The notes under the pieces were generated by a model. That model saw only the letters and a program-made list of their open reading frames with translations. It was not told the origin of the DNA and ran no database searches. A stretch of DNA of 64,000 nt, from the NCBI GenBank assembly GCA_027405735.1, contig JAPEHQ010000025.1:434001-498000 (forward strand). Direction: 5' to 3'. Made by a program: the position numbers and the translations under genes. The stretch comes from Mucor racemosus. Lineage: Eukaryota; Mucoromycota; Mucoromycetes; Mucorales; Mucoraceae. Positions 46,557-55,617 of this stretch are shown here, piece by piece; the first letter of the stretch is position 1; each line of letters starts with the position of its first letter.

Positions 46557-47541
46557 TCAATGCCTTTTTTGCTTTTTGCTTTTTCCCTGATCATTTTTGG
46601 CATTGGATGGTCGTTTTTCTTGTTGAACCACTTGCGTCGCAGTGAGAGTTTTGATTGTAGATTCGATAATCTTCTTTTCCCCAATACGAACTATTAAAGC
46701 ATTTTTCTTATTATTAATAATTCCATCACCCAGATCTTTTAATTCCTTTTCGTCTTCCTATTTTTTTTTTTTTTTATAAATTAATACGACAACATTATTT
46801 GATTTGTTTAAATAACTTGCCTCTAAAGTAGTAGAATATCTTGACAATCTCTTTTTCAAAATAGACAAGATAATTTGCTTGACATCTTGAGTCAGTCTAG
46901 GCTTTGGCAGTTTTTGCTTCTCTTCCATTTTTTCAAACTCACTCGGTGTTGAGCATAAAACATGAACTAATGTGTGTAGGGAAAAAATGATTAAATTAGG
47001 ATTCATGACAAAATAGATTATGTTTTACCAGAAACAATGAGTTCCAATGGGATTTCATGGTCTGTGTCTATAACAAAACACCTAATTGAGTGGTATTGAT
47101 TAGTAAATCTTATCACATTGCTTGACATGTTATCACATTTTACTCATCCAATACTCCTTCTTCCATTAAGAAATCGATCTATCGATGATATTTTCACGTT
47201 AGTAAACAATATGTAATCAACATGCAATAAAAAATAAAACCTTTTTTTCAATAATCTCCTCGTCTTCTTTTTGATCTACATTGCAATGTTCTACAACCAA
47301 GGGTCCATCCAATTCAACCAAATCAAATTCATTTTTCTCGTCTGTAAAGCCATATTTACGCAATAAATCTGAATTGCAAAGATCTCCATAAGTATTATAA
47401 ATTTGTTCGCCTTGTTTAATATCTTTGATTGCTTTCATTTGTAAACTGTCTGTTTCATGAAACAAACGGGCATTGTTAAATCCAGTTTTGTGATTCAGCA
47501 TGTCCGCCATTGGAACCATGGTAATCACATCATTCTCTTCT

Positions 47542-47573
<32 letters not shown>

Positions 47574-48398
47574 TTCTTCTTCTTCTCCTTCTTCTCCTTC
47601 TTTTCCGTCGTTCTTTTTTTCAGGCTTTTGAAGTTCATCATTGAAACTATAAGCCATGATTAAGGAACCACAAATGTGAAATAGTTCGAGATTATGAACA
47701 TCCTTGTTAAAAATATTGGAATATTTCTAATTCATTGATTTAATAAAATAAACTTGGACATGTTTAGTTTTCTTACCTCGATAATAGGTTTAACATCATT
47801 ATTAAACGTTTCCTCGGCTTCAGATTTGCCAAGTTTTGCTTTTTTATATTGCAATTTTAGTATTGCATTTCGCTTTTAATAGATCCAACTTACAGGTAAT
47901 GTCAGTTCCTTCCAATTCCTTCAAATCAGCTTCTTCCCAAAACATGGGAGTTGAAAATTTACGAGGCAATACATCTAATTTCTGTATAAATAAAAATGAA
48001 TCTAAGCATAATATTCTCGTAATTTACCAAAATACGGCTTCCAGAATGAATCCTCCTTTTGGCTTTCGTACATTAATGTAATAATAAGTGGTGTCCAGCC
48101 ATTTAATTCTGCTAAATCATCTTTTAATCCTTCAATATTCCTTAAAGAACTAGTTAATGGAGATAATAGTATAGATCTTGGAAGTGAAAACAAGAGCTCT
48201 CCTTCCTATTGATGTCAAGTTAGAAACATGGTAACGGATTATAATGTCAAAAATAACCTTGATATCTTTGGTAGCAATAACGCCTCGGCCAGCTCCTTCT
48301 GAGCGATAATCTTTAATATCAATGTCTTTGCTCAATAATGTATCATTATCTTGAAGCCATTTCCAAAATGCTTCACCTGTTTCCTCGAAAGTAGCCAT
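46557..48398 (-). CDS. RKM4: Protein-lysine methyltransferase, Rkm4/SETD6 type
   Basis: This is a SET-domain enzyme with a Rubisco-LSMT substrate-binding region. Yeast Rkm4 modifies ribosomal protein eL42. Nine exons (48398-48258, 48205-48028, 47974-47894, 47838-47777, 47726-47241, 47178-47144, 47081-47029, 46966-46821, 46757-46557) give 460 residues. SET motifs are SEGAGRGVIATKDI, GELLFSLPRSILLSP, WKPYFDVLPRKFSTPMFW, VPMADMLNHKTGFNNAR (the NHK cofactor motif) and GEQIYNTYGDLCNSDLL. A Glu-rich insert (about 20 Glu) splits the domain just before VPMADM. The C-terminus is Lys-rich (SKKQKRH), possibly a nuclear signal. Intron 8 begins GCAAGT, a GC-AG intron. Placement with Rkm4 rather than other SETD6 relatives is by motif resemblance. 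Confidence 0.88.
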
Positions 48399-48544
48399 GA
48401 TGTTGATTGAAAAAGTAAAGGAAATGTGCATAATTCAGCTTTTTTCTTAACCAAAAGTGGCTTTGAGTGGCTTGTCCACTCTCATGTACTGTATAAAACA
48501 AATTTATATTTTAGATCATTTTGCTTCACAGCAACCTCTCGACA
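48399..48544. promoter_or_regulatory. Shared divergent promoter region (methyltransferase / Deg1)
   Basis: Only 146 bp separate the two divergent start codons, so both promoters must lie here or overlap the first exons. Both products act on the translation apparatus, which would fit co-regulation; no specific site is recognised. Confidence 0.6.
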
Positions 48545-49936
48545 ATGTCAAGTACAAAATACAGCGATCTTACTAGAGAACAGTTATTGGATCATATTGA
48601 AAAGCTTGAAGCGCAAATCAGCAATACAACAACTACTCAAAATGATTCAGATTCATCCGAGTTAAAGCACAAAAAAAAGCGTCAGCGTGAACAAAAGAGT
48701 CGACCATTTGATATGTCTAAATATACCAAACGTAAAATTGCATTGCAAGTTGCTTATATCGGATGGAATTACTGCGGATATGCTAGTCAAAATAAACCTG
48801 AAACAATCCCTACAATTGAAGATATGCTTTTCAAGGCATTGATTAACTGTAGATTAGTCGAAGACATTGACAAAAGCGATTACAGTCGTTGTGGACGTAC
48901 TGACAAGGGTGTTAGTGGACTAGGTCAAGTTATTGCATTGAATGTTCGATCAAAAAAGCTACAATCTGATCCTTCGACTGATTTATTACCTTCTGACAAG
49001 GAATTTCCATATGTTGATACATTAAATCGTATGTTACCTCCTGACATTCGAGTATTATCATGGGCACCTGTTCAGGATGATTTTAGTGCACGTTTTCATT
49101 GTACTGGACGTACCTACAAGTATTTCTTTCCTCGCAACAAGATGAATATTGAAAATATGAGAAAGGCATGTACCTACTTTGAGGGACCTAATGATTTCAG
49201 AAATTTCTGTAAATTGGATCCATCAAAAAATGTATTAAGTTACGAGCGTATCATCATGTCAATGAAAATAAATCCAGTACAGTATACACAAACAGTGGGC
49301 ATTGGTGAAGGTTCAGAATTTTACGAGGTAGAATTAAAAGGTACAGCATTTTTATGGCATCAGGTACGATTCATGATGTCTGTGCTCTTTTTGGTGGGTC
49401 AAGGTTTAGAAGCACCAGAAATTGTGCGTGATTTACTCGATGTTGAAAAGGTCCCCGCAAAACCTGATTTCCCCATGGCCAGTGATTTACCTTTGGTATT
49501 GTATGATTGTGAATTCAAGGGTCTTGAATGGACTTACTCGTTTCATGATAATCAATACGATCCTTTGCCTTCATCATTCAGAACATATTTACACTACAAT
49601 GAAGAATGGACAATTCAAATGATTCGTACATTGACCTGTCAAAATTATCTCTCCAAAGTTGCTAAATTTCCTGTTATGATGCCTGATAAATCAATAAAAA
49701 CTGTAGAGGAATTTTCTGAAGAAAGATCTGTTGTGAGTTCGTCTGGTGTGGCTAATATTGTTTTGGGTGGTGGAAAAGAAATAAGGATGAACAAGTACAA
49801 GCCAGTGTTGCAAAGACCTCGTTGTGATACAGATGAATTAAAAAAGAGTAAATTTGAGGTTCGTAAAAAGCGTAAATTGAATAGACAGCAGCAAGAAGAA
49901 GAAGACAAAGATATTCCTCAAAAAGAAACATCTTAA
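48545..49936 (+). CDS. DEG1: tRNA pseudouridine(38/39) synthase
   Basis: This TruA-family enzyme (yeast Deg1, human PUS3) isomerises U38/U39 in the anticodon arm. It is a single exon of 463 residues. An N-terminal acidic/basic coiled segment (LTREQLLDHIEKLEAQ) is followed by IALQVAYIGWNYCGYASQ, the catalytic loop SRCGRTDKGVSG with the nucleophile Asp at 120, FSARFHCTGRTYKYFFPR, and the C-terminal HQVRFMMSVLFLVGQGLE. A basic tail follows (RKKRKLNRQQ). I prefer the start at 48545 (MSSTKYSDLTREQLL) because family members begin this way; an in-frame ATG eight codons upstream also exists. Confidence 0.94.
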   Translation: MSSTKYSDLTREQLLDHIEKLEAQISNTTTTQNDSDSSELKHKKKRQREQKSRPFDMSKYTKRKIALQVAYIGWNYCGYASQNKPETIPTIEDMLFKALINCRLVEDIDKSDYSRCGRTDKGVSGLGQVIALNVRSKKLQSDPSTDLLPSDKEFPYVDTLNRMLPPDIRVLSWAPVQDDFSARFHCTGRTYKYFFPRNKMNIENMRKACTYFEGPNDFRNFCKLDPSKNVLSYERIIMSMKINPVQYTQTVGIGEGSEFYEVELKGTAFLWHQVRFMMSVLFLVGQGLEAPEIVRDLLDVEKVPAKPDFPMASDLPLVLYDCEFKGLEWTYSFHDNQYDPLPSSFRTYLHYNEEWTIQMIRTLTCQNYLSKVAKFPVMMPDKSIKTVEEFSEERSVVSSSGVANIVLGGGKEIRMNKYKPVLQRPRCDTDELKKSKFEVRKKRKLNRQQQEEEDKDIPQKETS

Positions 49937-50147
49937 TAGACTATATGCATTTATATATCATAAATATCAACAATAAAAATTACGTTTTAATATACCAATA
50001 GTGTCTGTGTTTTATAATGTTTATTAAACTCATTAGGCAATGAAAATGGCATGTTTATGGCCTCAAATTTCATTTAATGAAGACTAATCAATATAAAAAA
50101 ATTATATATCTACGTACACTACTATCCGGAAAGTAGCAAAAAATAAA

Positions 50148-50221
50148 TGCTCATTAACAGGGTCGAACTGTTGACCTTGGCGTTATTAGCACCACGCTCT
50201 AACCAACTGAGCTAAACGAGC
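50148..50221 (-). tRNA. tRNA-Ile (anticodon AAU)
   Basis: On the minus strand the sequence starts GCTCGTTTAGCTCAGTTGG and ends CGACCCTGTTAATGAGCA. The acceptor stem GCTCGTT pairs with AATGAGC (one G-U). The anticodon loop CTAATAA gives AAU, and the T-loop is TTCGACC. It is 74 nt including the discriminator A, without an intron. A T-rich Pol III stop follows at about 50137-50143 on the minus strand. Confidence 0.95.
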
Positions 50222-50554
50222 AGATGTTGCTCTGAATCAGTTTGTATTATATGGACAAAATATTGAAAAAAAAATTTGCGCAACTTTAGGCCGTACTTGC
50301 TCGTATCCCTTGTAGGGAATACGTCCATATTTTTTTTTGGTGGTAGAGTAAATGATGTGAGCAATGAAAAAAAATGAAAAATTTGCTTGCCTCTGCGTAA
50401 AATTATAAAAAATGAGTTTTTTTTTTTTTTTTTAAAAACATGAAAACAATTTATAAGAAAATCTTATTCGAATAAAAAATATCAACATGTATTTAAATGA
50501 AAAGATGAATATATATTTTACCTTTTATAAATCCTTTAGGTTTTGTGATTTTGT
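50222..50554. other. Spacer downstream of the tRNA, no gene seen
   Basis: This is AT-rich with a T run near 50419. A short imperfect inverted repeat (GTATCCCTTG / CAAGGGATAC region near 50303) is the only structure. Confidence 0.4.
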
Positions 50555-50845
50555 AAACTTTTTTTCGAATCCGGTTATACTATCTTATACTTTACATCAA
50601 GTAAGCCATTAAAAAATTAGTTATACATTCGAACGTTAATTTTTGTATGAATTTTTGATACTGTACCTACATCTCACAGCTACTTGCGATATTTAAACAG
50701 CCGCGTCCGGACTGTCCGGTAATTTTTTCTAGAAATTTACAGCTTGGAAATATTATTAGATGGCTGCGCCCGGAGATTTTTCGGCATTTTTTTTTTTTTT
50801 TGGAAGAGTGATTATTATTGGCAAAAATGTGAATCACGTAATATT
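50555..50845 (+). repeat. Dispersed repeat P, copy 2
   Basis: It aligns directly with 15770-16110. The core GCGTCCGGACTGTCCGG and the following TTTTCTAGAAATTTACAG are shared apart from single-base changes. Confidence 0.65.
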
Positions 50846-51087
50846 GACCTGTACGAAATTTTTTTTATGGCGCTACTTGGTGGCTCAAGTGTAATTTAGG
50901 CATTTAATTGTCAAACGTATGGAATCAAGATGGAGTTGGTTAATTGATCTAACGGATAACAAATGCAATATCGTTCATTGAATGGGTAAATGTAAATATA
51001 CAGTATTGTATAAAGCAACATAGCTTACTTTTAAATGAAAGTACTGCTAATTATTCTGATTAACATTACTAGGCTCAAAAAGCATAG

Positions 51088-51359
51088 TGTAATGATCTAT
51101 AATTTTGGACTAACAACAAAGGTGGATAATATGCTTATAGATATTATTTTTGCTGTTATAAATTTGTGATCACTGGATTGATGAAGGTTGGTGTTCTTAT
51201 TTGTAAATTAGATATTTATTGGTGAATAAATATAAGTAAAGGGAGTGTAACAAGACAGATAAATCTACAAGGGATCATGTAATGATTTCCTTGTAATATT
51301 TATATAAGGAATGAGGCAAGGTTTTGCATGAATGAAACTGAAATGTTTGACTCATTACA
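51088..51359 (+). mobile_element. Solo LTR, family F (272 bp), copy 2
   Basis: The TGTAATGA...TCATTACA ends are identical to those at 15217-15488. It has its own target duplication CATAG (51083-51087 and 51360-51364), so it is an independent insertion and not part of a segmental duplication. Confidence 0.92.
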
Positions 51360-51449
51360 CATAGTTAAGTGTAATCATTGCTACTAAATCGCATAATTTG
51401 ATATGCAGAAAAACCTTGAAGTATTCGTTCATTTTTTTTGACAATGCTA

Positions 51450-52870
51450 CAAATCATCGTTCAATATGACTGAATATTAATGAATTAGAGAAAATACAGC
51501 TGGTAAAAAACTGATATCCAACAATGTACATCGAGGTCAAGATTGATAAAACGTGCTTTCATTGTGTGGTGAAAATCGCGATATTTTGATGTATAGAAAT
51601 TACAGGACCAAGATGTTGTGTTTATTTGCCTCAGAATTTTTAAAAGGGTTTAAAAACATACTTTATCAAACTTATTTAGATGTTAAATACTCACCATATG
51701 CTATTAGTATCATCTTGTTTTTTTATTTAATTGCTGTATTATTAAAAATCAAGCTCTTCATAGCTTATAACAATGGCAATGTGATGTCTCTGATTTTAGA
51801 TTGACATTTATCATAAGGCGGGCTGATAATACGTTTGATGCTACTGTAGATGAAACAAGTCAGTTTGATTTATGGAATTTGACTTCAAATACCGAGGAAT
51901 CATTTGTAAGTACTTAAGTTGATTCTGGCAAAGCATTGAATTAAATTGGCTTGGGACAAAGAGGGGGGGGTAAAAAGGCGGAAATAGGTTCCAGTGATGG
52001 CCATGTTTATGATGTTGAAGAAGTAAAAAAATAAAATTCAATGTAAATCACCTCTAGCGCAATAATTATGAAGACTATATTATCATTAAATAAATAACCA
52101 CACAATATTAACATGTATAAATATCTACAGTAATAAGCTTGAATCAAGTGGGTACATCATCGTAAGGTCTTAAAAAAGTTCTCAAGTATTATAAAGTCTC
52201 TTATTTTTAAGGCTTACAAGGCTTGTAAGCGGAATATTAATTTAGAAAATTATTTTTGTCCAGATCATCACTTTTGACATTTTAATTTTTTTTTTTTTTG
52301 GTTTTGCAAATCTAGAGTTAATTATACTACCAATTATAAAAACAAAAATTATACACATATGCAGAATTTAGCGCTCTATTTGCTCAATAAAAAATAACAA
52401 ACATTTTTATTGCAAAATATAACATGAAAATCCTTTAATCAAAAAACCGTTTTTGGGCCAAAAATGCTAAGTTTTATTACTTAACAGTTAATATTAAGCT
52501 TTTATAAAGTGTGTATTAAACATGGCTACAATTTTCTCTCACAATGTACTATATTTAAACGTTGATTTTGGTATCAAAATTTGATTTTTCTATTTTTTGC
52601 TAAAAATCATGAGTGTTGGTAAGGATAAAATGAGTTCCCAAAATGTCCGCTACAAAATCTGAATTTTCAGACCGTGCATGGTTAAATATAAGAAATGTTG
52701 AAAAGCACCTTTTTATTTGAAAGTTAGGTATACCGTAGTAAGAGACTTAGCCGTTCAATCTTGCCATGGTCAATTACGGCGTCGCTATACGGGCTCGCTT
52801 TTGCAATTTGTTAATGAATGCACGATATGACAGCCGGTTTTTCTGGTAGAAAAATATGTGTTTCTATAAT
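51450..52870 (+). repeat. 1.4-kb dispersed repeat, copy 2, with captured gene fragment
   Basis: This is the direct counterpart of 12950-14420. Several indels and substitutions distinguish the copies, including loss of bases in the coding relic and a G8 run at 51963. The right edge falls near 52870. Confidence 0.75.
51798..52030 (+). pseudogene. Dynein intermediate chain-like WD40 fragment, second copy
   Basis: The stretch around 51850 translates as FDLWNLTSNTEESF, followed by a GTAAGT...TTAAG junction and a decayed ALNxLAWDKE region with a G-run indel and an SSDGHVYD remnant. It is the same fragment as at 13284-13520, more damaged in its second half. Confidence 0.5.
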
Positions 52871-53330
52871 CTATAGTAACATATATTGCCTATTTCGTTT
52901 ACTTTATGGTTCATGCGCTGTAATTTACTTTATATCTTGATTGAACTTAGAAGAGTTATAATTGTACTTCCCACCACTTTTTTTATAATTACATTTTTTT
53001 AACATCATGTACAATGTTGGCATTCAATGTATATCAGTTAAATTGAATGGATAGAGATATGCTTCATGCAGAGATCTATGTGTAGGTTTTTGCCTATTAT
53101 TTACGTTAAATCTCATTTCAATCCCATATTGACCCTGACATCCAAATGGAATTGAAATGGTATAAATACTTTTAGAATCCAGGACCTGATGGCTCCTGGC
53201 TTCCTTTTTTAACTTAATAATAAAGACCCTACGTTCTCCGTGATATAATTACTTGTAGTCTTTATTTTATTTGTATTGGAAATAATCGTTATCCACATAT
53301 ACAGTAACTCTTACTATGAATGTGTGAGAG
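52871..53330. other. Decayed LTR-like sequence, ends not found
   Basis: The part at 53218-53296 resembles the family D LTR (AATAAAG...CCTACGTTCTCC, then TAGTCTTTATT), so an old LTR of that type is likely here. No target duplication could be matched. Confidence 0.4.
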
Positions 53331-53680
53331 TGTTGCATCTACAGATCTGGGTGCATTCCTTGGTTAAGATTACGACAAAGTTTGATATGCTAAGTTCTAC
53401 ATTGCTGTGTATTATGTTATAAAGCTCCGTTTACACAAGAATGTGGAACTAGTGTGTGTTACCTAGACTTGATTGGATATATGTATATATATAAATAGAC
53501 TCATTTAAACAGGTCATATGTAATTAGAGAGTGTGAATATAAAAGAAGATGGTTCGATCTTATAATAAAGTTCTTTAGTTTTAGTGTGCCCTTTCATTTT
53601 ATAACAGTTTTCCTTTATTTTTATTAAGTGATTTAGTACATATTTTAGCTTTGAGATTGATATAATCTCCTGGCGTAACA
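53331..53680 (-). mobile_element. LTR of family E, inverted copy, without matching target duplication
   Basis: It is the reverse complement of the LTR at 9709-10055 (350 versus 347 bp), with ends TGTTGCATC and GGCGTAACA on the plus strand. The flanking pentamers GAGAG and AGCAT do not match, unlike the other solo LTRs here. Confidence 0.75.
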
Positions 53681-53686
53681 AGCATT

Positions 53687-53780
53687 GTTTAAGTTTATGC
53701 TCGAGCAAAAACCATTGTTGCTGTAAACATTATAGCTACAAACATATTTACAAATAATGATAATCGTAAATATATCGGCT
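53687..53780 (+). repeat. Left arm of a 94-bp inverted repeat around the hAT element
   Basis: It is the reverse complement of 60613-60707 with about two to four mismatches. It begins right after the family E LTR. Landmarks are TTATGCTCGAGCAAAAACCA and GTAAACATTATAGCTACAAA. Confidence 0.85.
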
Positions 53781-54008
53781 GTTAAATGTATTGCTCTACT
53801 ACATCAATAACTTATTGAATTGTATTGTTTATAATGTATATTAATAAAAGTAAATGTAATTTATAAACATATTCCTATAAAAAATGCAATGGAATTTGAG
53901 AATGGCAGCACAATGCTCATGTACAAACCAATTTGTGCCCATACGATTATTAGCTCATTGTGCTCATGATCAGATTTTATTATTGTGCACAAATAGGGAT
54001 GATAATAA

Positions 54009-54609
54009 TAGGATTTTGCAAACAACGCATCGTATTACGGTTAACCGAGTTTGGCTGCTTTAACGGGCCGTTTTTTATGCAAACTCGAATGAGGATATTC
54101 GAGTTTCATTTTTTTTTGTCAGCTAAACTTGAAAACAAGATTGGAAAAATACTTCAAGTTGTGAAATTGTCAAATATGTCGGTTTTCGAGAATATTAAAC
54201 AGCCAATTTTGAAGCCAATTCCATTTCTAACTCGTATTGAATGTAATTCTTATAAATAGTCTTTTAAACCAAGACCTAAAAGCTCTTGGTTCTTTCTTTT
54301 ATCATTAGTTTTTCTAGTAATAAAGCCTACGTTCTCCATGATAAATGCTACTAGTCTTTATTATTATTCTTTCTATAAATAAGATTGCATGTATCCATAA
54401 ACTCTCAAAATATGCTATTATTATCAATTCATAATCTCATATTAACTTGACAAGGTTGCTATTACAGTAACAGCCTCCTTAAGGCGAAACAATACTTGCT
54501 CCCACCCGTTTTTTATCTGGGCTACAACAAAACGGGCCGTTTTCCAGCTTGAATTGAATGACCGTTTCCGTTCAAAATCGATTCAAACTCGAATCAAAGC
54601 CCAATCCTA
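54009..54609 (+). mobile_element. Non-autonomous hAT-1 relative, interrupted by a solo LTR
   Basis: The left end (TAGGATTTTGCA...) and right end (...AAGCCCAATCCTA) match both ends of the full hAT element at 54811-60607 in the same orientation, including the ACGGGCCGTTTT segments near each end. The transposase interior is missing. Without the nested LTR it is about 365 bp. The flanking octamers do not match cleanly. Confidence 0.75.
54177..54407 (+). mobile_element. Solo LTR, family D (231 bp), nested in the hAT relative
   Basis: It begins TGTCGGTTTTCGAG and ends CCATAAACTCTCA, with the target duplication AAATA (54172-54176 and 54408-54412). Inside are TATAAATAG and an AATAAAG signal followed by CCTACGTTCTCC, as expected for a promoter and poly(A) signal. 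A second copy is at 61384-62085. Confidence 0.9.
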
Positions 54610-55617
54610 AATAATGATATGCTTATGGGCAATTCTACTATTATGCACACATGGGATTAATGTCATACACATGGATAGAATCTATAATCATCCTGCACAT
54701 ACAGGCTTAGCGTTGTGCTTGTGTGCAGTTTCTTTTGTTGTGACCATATGCATATTGTTATCTTTTTAATCATATTCAGTGAGCACAACAGCTCAGGCTA
54801 TAGTGGGAGCTAGGATTTCACACCCAACGTATCGTATTATGGTCAACCGAGTTTGACTGTTATAACGGGCCGTTTTTTATGCAGACTCGGATGGGGGTAT
54901 TCGAGTTTTTTTTTCGTGTCACCTAAACTCGAAAGTGGGATTCGAGTTTTGGCTTTCAAAAAATATGTGAAATTGTGAAATAATCAAATATACGTACATT
55001 AACGTATAATTTGACGAAGGGTGATTTAAAAATGCTCTGATTTATTGAAATTTGAAAGATAAACGTATGAAATCATGCAAAAAATAAAAAAAAATACTGT
55101 TTAATTATGAGCTTATAAAGAGAGTTTATGTACTAATTGAATGAGTGTATTGAATTTGAATGGTAATGTAATTAGAATAAACATATGAATATCGTATGAA
55201 TATACTGTAATTGAACCATGCTTTTATACTTTAATTGTAGCGTGATGATAGAAGCATGGAATGTAGCATTGTCTGATTTGCGCTATTAAACATCATGGTT
55301 TGACAAAGGTTCTAAATAGGTAATTTGGTAATTTCTGATTCTGATAGATCATGCTTGCTTGTCTTTTATTTCATGTATACTTTATACATATACTCGTTAT
55401 TTTGAATGAAAACGTGCTTCTGTAACAACATTATTACCGCGCAAGTCATTACCATTTATAAATTGTATGCCATGAGTGAGAGTGATTTTTTGACGTAATG
55501 TTTACATACAATAAAGTAAAAGTTTTCTAATTTTTTGTATATATAAGCTACTCTATCTTTGAGGTTGAGTTCCTTAATTTTTTGTTCATCTAAACATTTT
55601 TATTATAAATAAAAGAA

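Noticed and set aside
46758..47006. Separate gene for the Lys-rich stretch at 46.76-47.0 kb
   Set aside because: It is the eighth exon of the methyltransferase; its phase fits both neighbouring exons.
48002..48193. Read-through of methyltransferase exon 2 (PYFGKLREYYA)
   Set aside because: The conserved PYFDVLP is obtained by splicing 48028 to 47974; read-through meets a stop eleven codons later.
53010..53330. A defined family D LTR copy
   Set aside because: Only the central signal region is similar; no TG...CA ends with a matching duplication could be found.
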